Below are positions 1-7,715 of a DNA stretch of 64,000 nt, one piece after another. How positions within the stretch are numbered: the first letter of the stretch is position 1; every line of letters begins with the position of its first letter. The position numbers were made by a program, and so were the translations under genes. The notes below the pieces were generated by a model. That model ran no database searches. It was not told where the DNA came from and worked only from the letters and a program-made list of their open reading frames with translations. The stretch is from WLND01 sp040398845 (GTDB lineage: Bacteria; Actinomycetota; Actinomycetes; S36-B12), in assembly GCA_040398845.1 (NCBI GenBank), contig JBBATH010000001.1:248001-312000 (forward strand), written 5' to 3'.

Positions 1-2
1 CG

Positions 3-566
3 GCGAGATGCGTGCTTCTCGGTGTACTTTCGTCACTCGCCTTTGACTACGTTGTCCGACAAAAGATGAGCGGGGTCAACCTTAATTACTGGATCATCGG
101 CCAGATCGCTTGTCCAACAGAGTCGCAGTTGAGTGTTGCCGCTCCTTGGTTGGCGTCGTCGTCGATCAGTGATGAGATCCGCGACCGCGTCCGTGAACTC
201 ACCGCCACCTCGTGGCGGATGGCGCCGTTCGCCCGCGATATGGGCGACTTCGGCCCGCCCTTTCGCTGGCTGCCGGCTCGGCGCGAGCAGATTCGCGCCG
301 AACTCGATGCGATGATGTTCCACGTGTACGGCCTTGACCGTGACGAGGTCGACTACGTCCTCGACACCTTCACCGTGATGCGCAAGTATGACGAACGCGA
401 CCACGGCGAATACCGCACCAAGCGCCTGATCCTCGAGTACTACGACCTGCTGGCCTCCTCGATCGCCTCAGGGGTGGGGTACGTGACACCCATCAGCCCG
501 ATGCCTGGCGACGGCCCCCGGCATGACGAGTCGACTCGTCCGGAGTGGATGCCCGGCGTCGAATGA
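3..566 (+). CDS. C-terminal part of a DNA methyltransferase / type II restriction-like protein (5' truncated by window edge)
   Basis: The frame is open to the left edge, so the gene starts outside the window and only about 187 residues are seen. The early segment FDYVVRQKMSGVNLNYW and the later RAELDAMMFHVYGLDRDEVDY followed by EYRTKRLILEYYD are what I recall from the C-terminal, target-recognition end of large N6-adenine methyltransferases of Eco57I/PglX/DISARM-like type. The methyltransferase core itself is not visible, so the exact system (type IIG enzyme, DISARM DrmMI or BREX-like) cannot be told. The stop codon overlaps the ATG of the following darT by 4 nt (ATGA), suggesting co-transcription with the DarTG and McrBC genes. 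Family assignment is from motif memory. Confidence 0.65.
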   Translation, partial: ARCVLLGVLSSLAFDYVVRQKMSGVNLNYWIIGQIACPTESQLSVAAPWLASSSISDEIRDRVRELTATSWRMAPFARDMGDFGPPFRWLPARREQIRAELDAMMFHVYGLDRDEVDYVLDTFTVMRKYDERDHGEYRTKRLILEYYDLLASSIASGVGYVTPISPMPGDGPRHDESTRPEWMPGVE

Positions 567-1022
567 AGCGACCCGTCCCGACCCCGCTCTACCACTTCAC
601 GCACGTGTCGCATCTGGCATCGATCGTGAAGGACGGGCTTCTCTCTGACACGGACGCCGTTCGAACCGGCGCACTCATCGTCGAGGTCGGTCACGCCGGG
701 ATCAAGGAACGTCGCCGCGGCCGGATGGTCCCGATTGGCCCAGGCGGTGCGGTGTCGGACTATGTGCCGTTCTACTTCGCCCCGCGAAGCCCGATGATGT
801 ATGCGATCCACCGGGGCAACGTCCCCACCTATGCCGAGCTTGGCACCGGCATTGACTCACTTGTCCGACTGAGCCCTCATGGAGCAGGCGTACTGGTACG
901 ACACTCCTGAGGATCCCGACCGCAGAAAACGACGGATGGCCGAGTGCCTCGCGCACCGGGAGATACTGGCTAGTCTGGGTATTGGAACACCGATCAGTGT
1001 CAGGCCCCAGTGGTACTTCTGA
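563..1022 (+). pseudogene. darT: DarT-like DNA ADP-ribosyltransferase toxin, broken by internal deletions and a frameshift
   Basis: DarT toxins ADP-ribosylate thymidine in single-stranded DNA. The N-terminal half is well preserved: YHFTHVSHLASIVKDGLL, then GHAGIKERRR and DYVPFYFAPRSPMMYAIH (the NAD-binding Arg/His region). After SLVRL the frame runs into unrelated sequence and stops at 910. The C-terminal part continues in another frame from 879 (MEQAYWYDTPEDPDRRKRR, AECLAHRE, ending RPQWYF) and stops at 1020-1022. Compared with the usual length of about 210 residues, some 40 residues between the two parts and some 20-30 residues near the end are missing. The Glu expected to be catalytic (in AECLAHRE) survives only in the shifted frame. 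The toxin is probably inactive unless this is an assembly error. It starts inside the stop of the upstream methyltransferase gene. Confidence 0.8.
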
Positions 1023-1035
1023 CGATGTGGACGGA

Positions 1036-2130
1036 ATGCAGATGATCACCCTGGAGCGCGGCAACCTGCTCGATGCTGACGTCGACGCCCTCGTCAACAC
1101 CGTGAACACCGTCGGGGTCATGGGCAAGGGGCTGGCGCTGCAGTTCAAGCGGGCCTATCCAGCGATGTTCCGCGACTACGCGCGGGCCGCTCAATCCGGC
1201 GAACTCGAAGTCGGTCGCATGTACGTGTGGGAGACGGGCGAGCTGCAAGGCCCCCGCTACATCATCAACTTTCCGACCAAGCGCCATTGGCGGCAAGGCT
1301 CTCGGCTTGACGACATCGAGCAGGGCCTGACTGACCTTGTGCGCGTGGTTCGGGCGCTCGGCATTCGCTCGGTCGCGGTGCCGCCCTTGGGGTGCGGCAA
1401 CGGCGGGCTCGACTGGGCCCAGGTCGAACCCCTGATCACTCATGCCCTTGCGACACTGGCCGGCGTCGATGTGCGATTGTTCCCCCCCGGTCCGCCGATA
1501 CCTGCGGCCGCGATGGCGAATCGCCAGGCCAAGCCCGCGATGACGCCCGGGCGGGCGACTCTGGTGAGGCTGTTGACCCAGTACCAGTCTGTTGCACTTG
1601 AGGTGTCACAAATTGAGGTCCAGAAGCTCATGTATTTCCTGCAAATGGCCGGTGAGCCGCTGCGGCTCGACTTCCAAAAGGGGCACTACGGCCCCTATGC
1701 CGACAACCTCCGCTCGGTACTGCGCGAGCTCGAGGGCCACTACCTCACTGGATTCGGCGATGGGAGCGCACCGGTCCTCGAGTCCGAGCCCATCACGCCG
1801 CTGCCCGGCGCCGATGATGCTGCCGAGGGTCTTCTTGCGGAGCGCCCGGAGAGCCGAGACCGCATCAGCCAGGTGCTCGACCTCGTGAACGGTTTCGAGT
1901 CCATGTATGGGCTCGAATTCCTCTCCAGCGTCCACTGGGTGGTCACGCGTCAGACCGGCGCCGGGGCTGACGATCACGCGGTCGCCCAGGCAGTCCACGG
2001 CTGGAATCCACGCAAGGGCCGATTGTTCACGCCGGAACACGTGTCCACGGCACTCGCGGCTTTGCGTGAGCGCGAACTGGCTCCCGGGATCTCTTGGGCT
2101 TGTTCAGCAGGGATTGAGGCAAGCGCATGA
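1036..2130 (+). CDS. darG: DarG macrodomain antitoxin (DNA ADP-ribosylglycohydrolase)
   Basis: The product is about 364 residues. Its N-terminal macrodomain removes ADP-ribose from thymidine in DNA and so reverses DarT. The family hallmark GNLLDADVDALVNTVNTVG followed by VMGKGLALQFKRAYP (ADP-ribose binding, catalytic Lys region) and PPLGCGNGGLDW are intact. The C-terminal half (IEVQKLMYFLQMAGEPLRLDF, KGHYGPYADNLRSVL) matches the DarG C-terminal domain that directly binds the toxin. ATG 1036 or 1042 is preferred over the upstream in-frame ATG at 982, which lies inside darT. Its 3' end overlaps the following mcrB by 4 nt. The antitoxin looks fully functional although the toxin is broken, so it may persist as a phage-counter or addiction remnant. 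Confidence 0.9.
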   Translation: MQMITLERGNLLDADVDALVNTVNTVGVMGKGLALQFKRAYPAMFRDYARAAQSGELEVGRMYVWETGELQGPRYIINFPTKRHWRQGSRLDDIEQGLTDLVRVVRALGIRSVAVPPLGCGNGGLDWAQVEPLITHALATLAGVDVRLFPPGPPIPAAAMANRQAKPAMTPGRATLVRLLTQYQSVALEVSQIEVQKLMYFLQMAGEPLRLDFQKGHYGPYADNLRSVLRELEGHYLTGFGDGSAPVLESEPITPLPGADDAAEGLLAERPESRDRISQVLDLVNGFESMYGLEFLSSVHWVVTRQTGAGADDHAVAQAVHGWNPRKGRLFTPEHVSTALAALRERELAPGISWACSAGIEASA

Positions 2131-4256
2131 TCGCGACTGATGGCCCGGACCGAACGAAGGATCGGATCAATGCCATGCTGCGGGCCATCTGCACGCTCTT
2201 GGCTGAGACCTCGGACGGCATGAACGGCACCGAACTGATTGAACTGGTCAAGGCGATCGTGCCACCGACAGCGACCGAGAACACGCTAAACGCGAGCGGA
2301 ATCGTGCGGTATGTCACCAACCTGCGATTCTGGTCGATTGATCTTGTCAAGGCCGGGTGGGTGAGAAAGGTCGGTGGCGTGTGGACTCTCACTGAAGTGG
2401 GACGGGCCGCCTTGGCCTCGTATCCCGATCCGCAGGACTTCGGTAATGCAGCGAGGCATCTCTATAAGGAATGGAAGGCTCGCGACATCTCGGAGAAGGC
2501 GAGCCGCGAGAACTGGGAACTCGCAGACTCCGTCATCGCGCGGATTCCGGCCGGTCGCTGGGTTACTTTCACGGACGTTGCTGACACGGTAGGGGGCTCA
2601 TTCCAGTCGCTTGGCGTCCACCTCTGGAAGGAGTGCCCACCGGGCTGGCACCGCGTCGCACTCAAGGGTGGTCTGCTCTCCGCCGAGCGCTACGGTGACG
2701 AAGACCGCACCGATGAGCAGCGCAGGCTCCTGCGCGAGGACGGGTTCGATCTCGACGGGCCATTGCCCGAGGACCGGCATCTGCCCCTCGGCGAACTCGC
2801 GGGGATCCTGACCGAGGTCAAGGGAGGTGAGCGGGCTTGGCTGGTACGGGGCACGTCGGTCAAGGGCACCTCCATCGTCCCGGAATGGATCGACGAAGGG
2901 TTCATGTCGCTGCCCGCAAGCATGCTTCCAATGCTGCCGCCCGATGCCAGTGATGAAGACATCAAGGGGGCCGTCGATTCCGGGTACAGCACCCTGGGCT
3001 ATAGCCAACGAGAGGCGAAGTTCGAGGAGATCCTCGCCTTCATCCATCGCATGAAGCCGGGGCACCTCGTTGTCACCACGGCCGGCGACGATGTCTTCAT
3101 CGGCGAGATCTCCGGCACGGCCCTGCAGCACGAAAGCCCCGGAAAGCGCAGCAACCTTCGGCGTCTGGTCGACTGGGACAACGCCGATAGTCCGCTCGCA
3201 GTGTCGGACCTGCCCTCGCGTCTGGCCGGCCGGCTCCGGTCCAGTGCCGATGTCGTCGAGCTCACCGATATCTACGATGCGGTTGGGGCCCTGCGGATGC
3301 CGGCCTTGGACGACGACACCGTCGATGGCGACGTAGTGCCGGAGGCTCGGCTGGAGCTGCTCTCTGATGAAGTGGTTGAACGGCTGCTTATCGGCCGGGT
3401 GTGGCTCGATGAGTTCGTCGAGTTGTTGGCCGAGCGGCGGCAGGTGATCGTCTACGGGCCGCCGGGCACAGGTAAGACCTACCTGGCGCAGGAGATCGCC
3501 GAAGCGCTCGCAGGCAAGGGCCGGGTGACGCTCGTGCAATTCCACCCCTCGTACGCCTACGAGGACTTCTTCGAGGGATATCGGCCATCGGGCACGGTCG
3601 GCGGTGGCATCGCACTCCAGTTGGTGCCCGGGCCGCTTCGCAAGGTTGTCGATGCTGCTCGGGAGAATCCGGGCGAGCCCTACTTTCTCATCGTCGACGA
3701 GATCAACAGGGCCAACCTCGCCAAGGTGTTCGGCGAGCTCTACTTCCTCCTCGAGTACCGCGACCGCTCGATCGACCTGCTGTATTCCTCAGGAGATACG
3801 GGCCCGGCGTTCACCCTTCCAGCAAATGTCTTCCTCATCGGCACCATGAACACCGCCGATCGCTCGATCGCACTGGTCGACTCGGCTATGCGCCGGCGCT
3901 TTGCCTTCATCTCGCTTCATCCAGAAGATGAGCGGCTGGATCAGGTGCTCCGCCAATGGCTCGTCGATCGTTCGTTTGCTGCCGATCGCATCGACCTCCT
4001 CGTCGGGGTTCTGGTCGAGTTGAACCGCCGCATCGCCGACAAGGACGTCAAGATCGGGCCGTCGTATCTCATGACCTCGACGGTGGTGACCGACGCCGGG
4101 CTTGACCGGGTTTGGCGCACCTCAATCCTGCCGCTGCTCGAGGAGTATCACGTCGGGGAGGGCGTTGACGTTGCAGCTCGCTATGGCCTTCCCGTCTTGC
4201 GACGCGCATTGGCTCCCGTCAGTCCTATGGTCCCGGAGGACGTCGAATCGGGGTGA
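2127..4256 (+). CDS. mcrB: McrB-type AAA+ NTPase with winged-helix and alkyltransferase-like DNA-binding domains
   Basis: The 709-residue motor subunit belongs to an McrBC-like, modification-dependent (type IV) restriction system. The C-terminal AAA+ domain has Walker A GPPGTGKT (444-451), Walker B FLIVDEINRAN (520-530) and the McrB-specific MNTADRS (574-580) followed by an arginine-rich RRRFAF. The N-terminus (1-110) reads as an Mrr-N-like winged helix. Residues about 134-210 look like an alkyltransferase-like (ATL/MGMT C-terminal) fold: IPAGRWVTFTDVAD, then PPGWHRVALKGG where Trp replaces the methyl-accepting Cys, then LLREDGFDLD. Residues about 236-330 (RAWLVRGTSVKG, PEWIDEGFMSL) form a further module that I cannot name. 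The domains in front of the motor probably read the modified base. It overlaps darG and mcrC by 4 nt each. Confidence 0.85.
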   Translation: MIATDGPDRTKDRINAMLRAICTLLAETSDGMNGTELIELVKAIVPPTATENTLNASGIVRYVTNLRFWSIDLVKAGWVRKVGGVWTLTEVGRAALASYPDPQDFGNAARHLYKEWKARDISEKASRENWELADSVIARIPAGRWVTFTDVADTVGGSFQSLGVHLWKECPPGWHRVALKGGLLSAERYGDEDRTDEQRRLLREDGFDLDGPLPEDRHLPLGELAGILTEVKGGERAWLVRGTSVKGTSIVPEWIDEGFMSLPASMLPMLPPDASDEDIKGAVDSGYSTLGYSQREAKFEEILAFIHRMKPGHLVVTTAGDDVFIGEISGTALQHESPGKRSNLRRLVDWDNADSPLAVSDLPSRLAGRLRSSADVVELTDIYDAVGALRMPALDDDTVDGDVVPEARLELLSDEVVERLLIGRVWLDEFVELLAERRQVIVYGPPGTGKTYLAQEIAEALAGKGRVTLVQFHPSYAYEDFFEGYRPSGTVGGGIALQLVPGPLRKVVDAARENPGEPYFLIVDEINRANLAKVFGELYFLLEYRDRSIDLLYSSGDTGPAFTLPANVFLIGTMNTADRSIALVDSAMRRRFAFISLHPEDERLDQVLRQWLVDRSFAADRIDLLVGVLVELNRRIADKDVKIGPSYLMTSTVVTDAGLDRVWRTSILPLLEEYHVGEGVDVAARYGLPVLRRALAPVSPMVPEDVESG

Positions 4257-5235
4257 GTCAAGCCATCCACCTCATCGAGTATGGAGACCCGGCATCGGTG
4301 CAACTGCCTGCACCGACAGCTGAGGCACTCATGCGGACCGGCCTTGTCGAGGTGGTGCCCGAGGCTTCCCCGGGCCGATGGCTGCTGCGACCACAGGGCA
4401 AGGTCGGAGCGGTCAGTGTTGGCGAATTCGAGGTGCGGGTAGCACCGAAGGTGCCGATCAACCGGATCGTGTTCATGCTCGCTCATGCCATGGGAGGAGT
4501 GACCTGGCAGGAGCAATCGGTCGGCGTCGAGCATGACTCCGACATCGTGCACGTGCTCGCCGAGGCCTACCTGAGGGCAGTTTCCCGGGCACTACGGCCG
4601 GGACTCTGTCAGGGCTACCGGCTCGCCGAGGAGTCGCTGCCGGTTGTCCGCGGGCGCATCAGGATCGGCGAGCAACTCAAGCGCAGGCCGGGCATGTGGT
4701 TGCCGCTCGAGGTGTCATACGACGACTTCACGATTGACACGGCCGAGAACCAGATCCTCTTGGCCGCGGGGGAGCGCCTACTGCGCAACCCGCTGGTACC
4801 CNNNNNNNNNNNNNNNNNNNNNNNNNNNNNNNNNNNNNNNNNNNNNNNNNNNNNNNNNNNNNNNNNNNNNNNNNNNNNNNNNNNNNNNNNNNNNNNNNNN
4901 NTGATCAGGTGCCCATGAGGCCGGACATCGTCTGGCTCAGTTCTGCCAATGGGCCGCTCGCCGTTATTGACGCCAAGTACAAGGCCGAAAGGATCTCCGG
5001 CTACCCGAATGCTGACGTGTATCAGGCCCTCGCGTATGCCACGGCGCTCGGGCTTCCCGATGCACACCTTGTCTACGCGCGCGGGAACGAGCCTGTGTCG
5101 TCCTACCTGATTCGCGAGAGCGGCGTCCGCGTCCATGCGCACGCGCTCGATCTCTCCCTGATGCCGGCCGCCCTGCTGAATCAGATCAACGGGCTCGCGC
5201 GCCTCGTGCTTGCGGGAAAGTCACTCAACCCGTGA
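4253..5235 (+). CDS. mcrC: McrC-like PD-(D/E)xK nuclease subunit, interrupted by a scaffold gap
   Basis: The GTG start at 4253 overlaps the McrB stop. The first 183 residues (GEFEVRVAPKVPINRIVFML, HAMGG, LPVVRGRIRIGEQLKRRPG, TIDTAENQILLAA) match the N-terminal half of McrC. After the 100-N gap the last 109 residues continue with RPDIVW, the nuclease motif PLAVIDAKYK and NADVYQALAYATALGLPDAHL, which matches the C-terminal nuclease core. McrC proteins are usually near 400 residues, so about 100 residues are probably hidden. The frames on either side of the N run do not agree, as expected for a gap of unknown length, and this should not be read as a frameshift. The protein would cut DNA when driven by the McrB NTPase. 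Confidence 0.85.
4802..4901. other. Assembly gap of 100 N inside mcrC
   Basis: Exactly 100 N characters are present, the conventional placeholder for a scaffold join of unknown size. It lies within the McrC coding region, so the two contigs appear correctly ordered and oriented, because both flanks encode matching parts of McrC. Confidence 1.
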
Positions 5236-5283
5236 TTGTCAGGAGATCGGGGTAGGCTCGCAGGCACGAGGGAGGTGAAGTAG

Positions 5284-7050
5284 GTGGAGGGGCGCCGGGT
5301 CACGGCCGTGGAAGAGGCCAGTTCGCTGGCGGCGAGTCTGAACGAATCGAGTCGCGAGCGCGTGGTTATCGTCGTCTCTGCCCCCAGCGGCGCGAGCGTA
5401 CCCCTGATCGATGTTGAGCGAGTGCATGCAGAGGTTGGGGATTTTGCCGACGTTTATGTCATGCCGACCGGTGATCCATCCTGGGAGTTCTCTGCGTCAA
5501 TGACCCCCGGCACGCAGGTCTATGGCGGCGCTGGGCGCGTGTATCCGGTGGGGCTTGACTGGGTGGCTGATCCCGGGCGATCGCCACTGCGCTTCGCCTT
5601 CTCAGCCCAGGAGGCCGTGACCGCGACCACCCGATTGATTCAGGACGCATACTCGGCCGCTGCCCGCGCCGGCTACGGCACCGTCTCGCAATCGGGGCAA
5701 TCGGCGTTCGCATGGGCCCTTGTTCAGGGGACCCCGACCGACACCGAGGCGATTGTTCGTCTGGCCGATGGTCGCTATGGCGCGATCAAGTCGGCCACGG
5801 TCTTCCCGGGGGTGGCTGCATCCCGCATCTTCGTCAGGGGGATGAACGTCCAAGGACGGTACTTCCCTGATGCTGGTCTCTTCGATGTGTCCGGTCTTCT
5901 GCCAATTACGGGACTACGTCTAGGGGAGTTGGATGACGACGATGTGCTCCCGGTCTTCGTGACTGACGTGACATTCGAGGCCTGCACGGTCGAACTCCTC
6001 CCGGGCTGGCCCGTGACCATCTTGCGTGAGCAAGTGACGGGGAGTCAGGCGGATGACCTCTGCGACCTGCTTTCCGCCGACGAGGTCGTGCTCGCCAGAG
6101 TGACCTTCACGACCGAAGGCACGCTCATGCTGTCGATGCTTGACGTCGCAGATGGTGACGCCACCAGACCTGCGCTCTCCGTTTGGCCCGGGGGTCCCGC
6201 ATGGCTTGCTTGGCCGTCCGCTGAATCTGATTTGGCTGAGGATTTGCCACCGTCCGAAAATGGCACAAAAGAGCAGGTCCTCGAGTCCCTCGCCGCGTCA
6301 CCGGCACCTGCTCCGCTCGACCGCCCACCGACTCCACTCGACCTGCGCCACGGCGCGCGCCGGCCGTCTGGCGCTGCGATGGCACGCCGGTCAGGCTCCG
6401 GCGCCCTTCAGAACATGAGCCTCAGCCTCGACGCCGCGAGGGCAAGCTCGGCGGTCCATGAAACGCGAGCGAATATCGCGGAGGAGCGGATTCGGCTCAT
6501 GGCTGTCGTACTGCTGAGGATTGAGGCGGAGGTGGCTGCTCTGCGGCAGCGCAGCGAGCGACAGGAGCAGGAACTCACTCGGCTGAAGACCCGTCATCGG
6601 TCAACGCTCATCCGGGAGCGCAGCGAAGTCGCGCAGCCAGCGGCGGAGGCGTTCACTGACCCTGATGAAGAGTTTCGCTGGCAGGTCTACTCGGCCTGGG
6701 TACGCCGGATCCCCGCGGGAGAGAAGCTTGCCCGGCCCCTCGGGGCCTACTCCATCGGACCGGATTTCCTCGACTCGCTCACGAACGTCACGGGCATCTC
6801 GATGGCCAAGGTGGCCGGTGTCGCCGTCGAGGTGCGCACTGGTCTGGCGGAGGCCAACCCGAGCCGGCGGATGCACCCGTTGAGATCAGGCCCGGGGGGT
6901 GAGGATGCGACAGTCCGGCGGGGCGGTGCGATCTGCTGGCGCGTTGCGCTTCAGACGGGCACCCCTTCGGCCCGGCGCCTGCATTTCTGGCGTTCAGCGG
7001 AGGGAATCGAACTGTCGCGCGTGGTCGTGCACGACGATTTCCGTCCGTGA
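5284..7050 (+). CDS. Unrecognised 588-residue multidomain protein downstream of McrBC
   Basis: I do not recognise this family. The GTG start follows a GGGAGGTGA ribosome-binding site, 48 bp after mcrC. Residues about 25-120 form a compact alpha/beta-looking segment (RVVIVVSAPSGASVPLIDVE, EVGDFADVYVMPTGDPSWEF, QVYGGAGRVYPVGLDWV, DPGRSPLRFAFS). A middle stretch (VVLARVTFTTEGTLMLSMLD) could be an OB/S1-like barrel. A low-complexity Pro/Ala linker is followed by a coiled coil at about 395-440 (RIEAEVAALRQRSERQEQEL). The last 140 residues form a module beginning FRWQVYSAWVRRIPAGEK and ending VVVHDDFRP. No signal peptide or membrane segment is evident, so it is probably cytoplasmic. Its position right behind an McrBC/DarTG/methyltransferase cluster suggests a defence role, which is inference only. 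Its C-terminal module recurs as a decayed copy at 7716-8314. Confidence 0.7.
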   Translation: MEGRRVTAVEEASSLAASLNESSRERVVIVVSAPSGASVPLIDVERVHAEVGDFADVYVMPTGDPSWEFSASMTPGTQVYGGAGRVYPVGLDWVADPGRSPLRFAFSAQEAVTATTRLIQDAYSAAARAGYGTVSQSGQSAFAWALVQGTPTDTEAIVRLADGRYGAIKSATVFPGVAASRIFVRGMNVQGRYFPDAGLFDVSGLLPITGLRLGELDDDDVLPVFVTDVTFEACTVELLPGWPVTILREQVTGSQADDLCDLLSADEVVLARVTFTTEGTLMLSMLDVADGDATRPALSVWPGGPAWLAWPSAESDLAEDLPPSENGTKEQVLESLAASPAPAPLDRPPTPLDLRHGARRPSGAAMARRSGSGALQNMSLSLDAARASSAVHETRANIAEERIRLMAVVLLRIEAEVAALRQRSERQEQELTRLKTRHRSTLIRERSEVAQPAAEAFTDPDEEFRWQVYSAWVRRIPAGEKLARPLGAYSIGPDFLDSLTNVTGISMAKVAGVAVEVRTGLAEANPSRRMHPLRSGPGGEDATVRRGGAICWRVALQTGTPSARRLHFWRSAEGIELSRVVVHDDFRP

Positions 7051-7121
7051 CCATGCGGAGCCAGCGTTGTTTTTCGCTATTGTGCGTGCCGACCGGAGTC
7101 CGACGATCGCAGGGAGTGTCA

Positions 7122-7691
7122 ATGAGCAGGTTGAGCAATCGAGTGTTGGCCGCGGTTGGTGCGGGGGCGTTCGCTGTGGCAGTGACGGTGGGTGGCGGGG
7201 TGCCGGCGAACGCTGCGCCGGTGTCGGGCCCGATCACCGAGGCCAAGGATGTGCTGGGCGTCTGGCTGGGTGAGATGAGCGGGTACAACGAGGGCCAGGA
7301 GGTCGACTGGCAGTACCGGGTGACCGTTCGCAAGGCGAAGGGGCAGGCCGGGGTCGCGTGGGAGGAGTGGCGCGATTGCGGCGACCACGAGGCTGCGTGC
7401 GCTGCGGGCAAGGCCACGGGCGGTGGCTGGAGTCAGCCGTCCAGACTCCTGTTCGCCATGGACAAAGGGCACGTTATTCACGGGGTCGGCGAGGCCGGAC
7501 AGGTGATCATGACCCCTGACACAACCGGCAACGTTCTTTCGGCCGTCAAAGTCTACCTAAGACCCCCGGACGGTTTGACCCGGACAACCACGGTTCAGAG
7601 CAGCTCCCCAATATGGGGGGATGCGGGAGTTCATGCGCTCGCCGGGGATATCAACCGCACGACATTGTGTTCCTTTGAGCGGCACTGTTAA
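7122..7691 (+). CDS. Secreted protein of unknown function
   Basis: The product is 189 residues. The ATG at 7122 follows an AGGGAG ribosome-binding site and is preferred over the upstream in-frame start at 7047, which would overlap the previous gene. The N-terminus is a classical signal peptide (basic MSRLSNR, a hydrophobic stretch, then ANA-APV as a likely signal peptidase I site). The mature part contains DVLGVWLGEMSGYNEGQEVDW, typical of a small beta-rich exported domain, and a Cys pair (DCGDHEAAC). I do not recognise the family. The last 35 residues look less ordered than the rest and could reflect a shifted C-terminus. The gene sits between a gene and the broken copy of its 3' end, as if inserted or trapped during a tandem duplication. 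Confidence 0.6.
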   Translation: MSRLSNRVLAAVGAGAFAVAVTVGGGVPANAAPVSGPITEAKDVLGVWLGEMSGYNEGQEVDWQYRVTVRKAKGQAGVAWEEWRDCGDHEAACAAGKATGGGWSQPSRLLFAMDKGHVIHGVGEAGQVIMTPDTTGNVLSAVKVYLRPPDGLTRTTTVQSSSPIWGDAGVHALAGDINRTTLCSFERHC

Positions 7692-7715
7692 GTTAGCCTT
7701 GGTGGAGGACCGAGC

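Noticed and set aside
3..566. Call of a complete DISARM or BREX system
   Set aside because: Only the C-terminal end of the methyltransferase is in the window, and none of the other hallmark genes (drmA, drmB, pglZ, brxL) follows; DarTG follows instead.
2598..3545. Long open frame (315 codons) on the minus strand opposite mcrB
   Set aside because: It lies entirely within mcrB, has no recognisable domain, and is a usual product of high-GC codon bias.
4253..4918. Frameshift in mcrC
   Set aside because: The apparent frame change occurs across a 100-N placeholder gap of unknown true length and carries no information.
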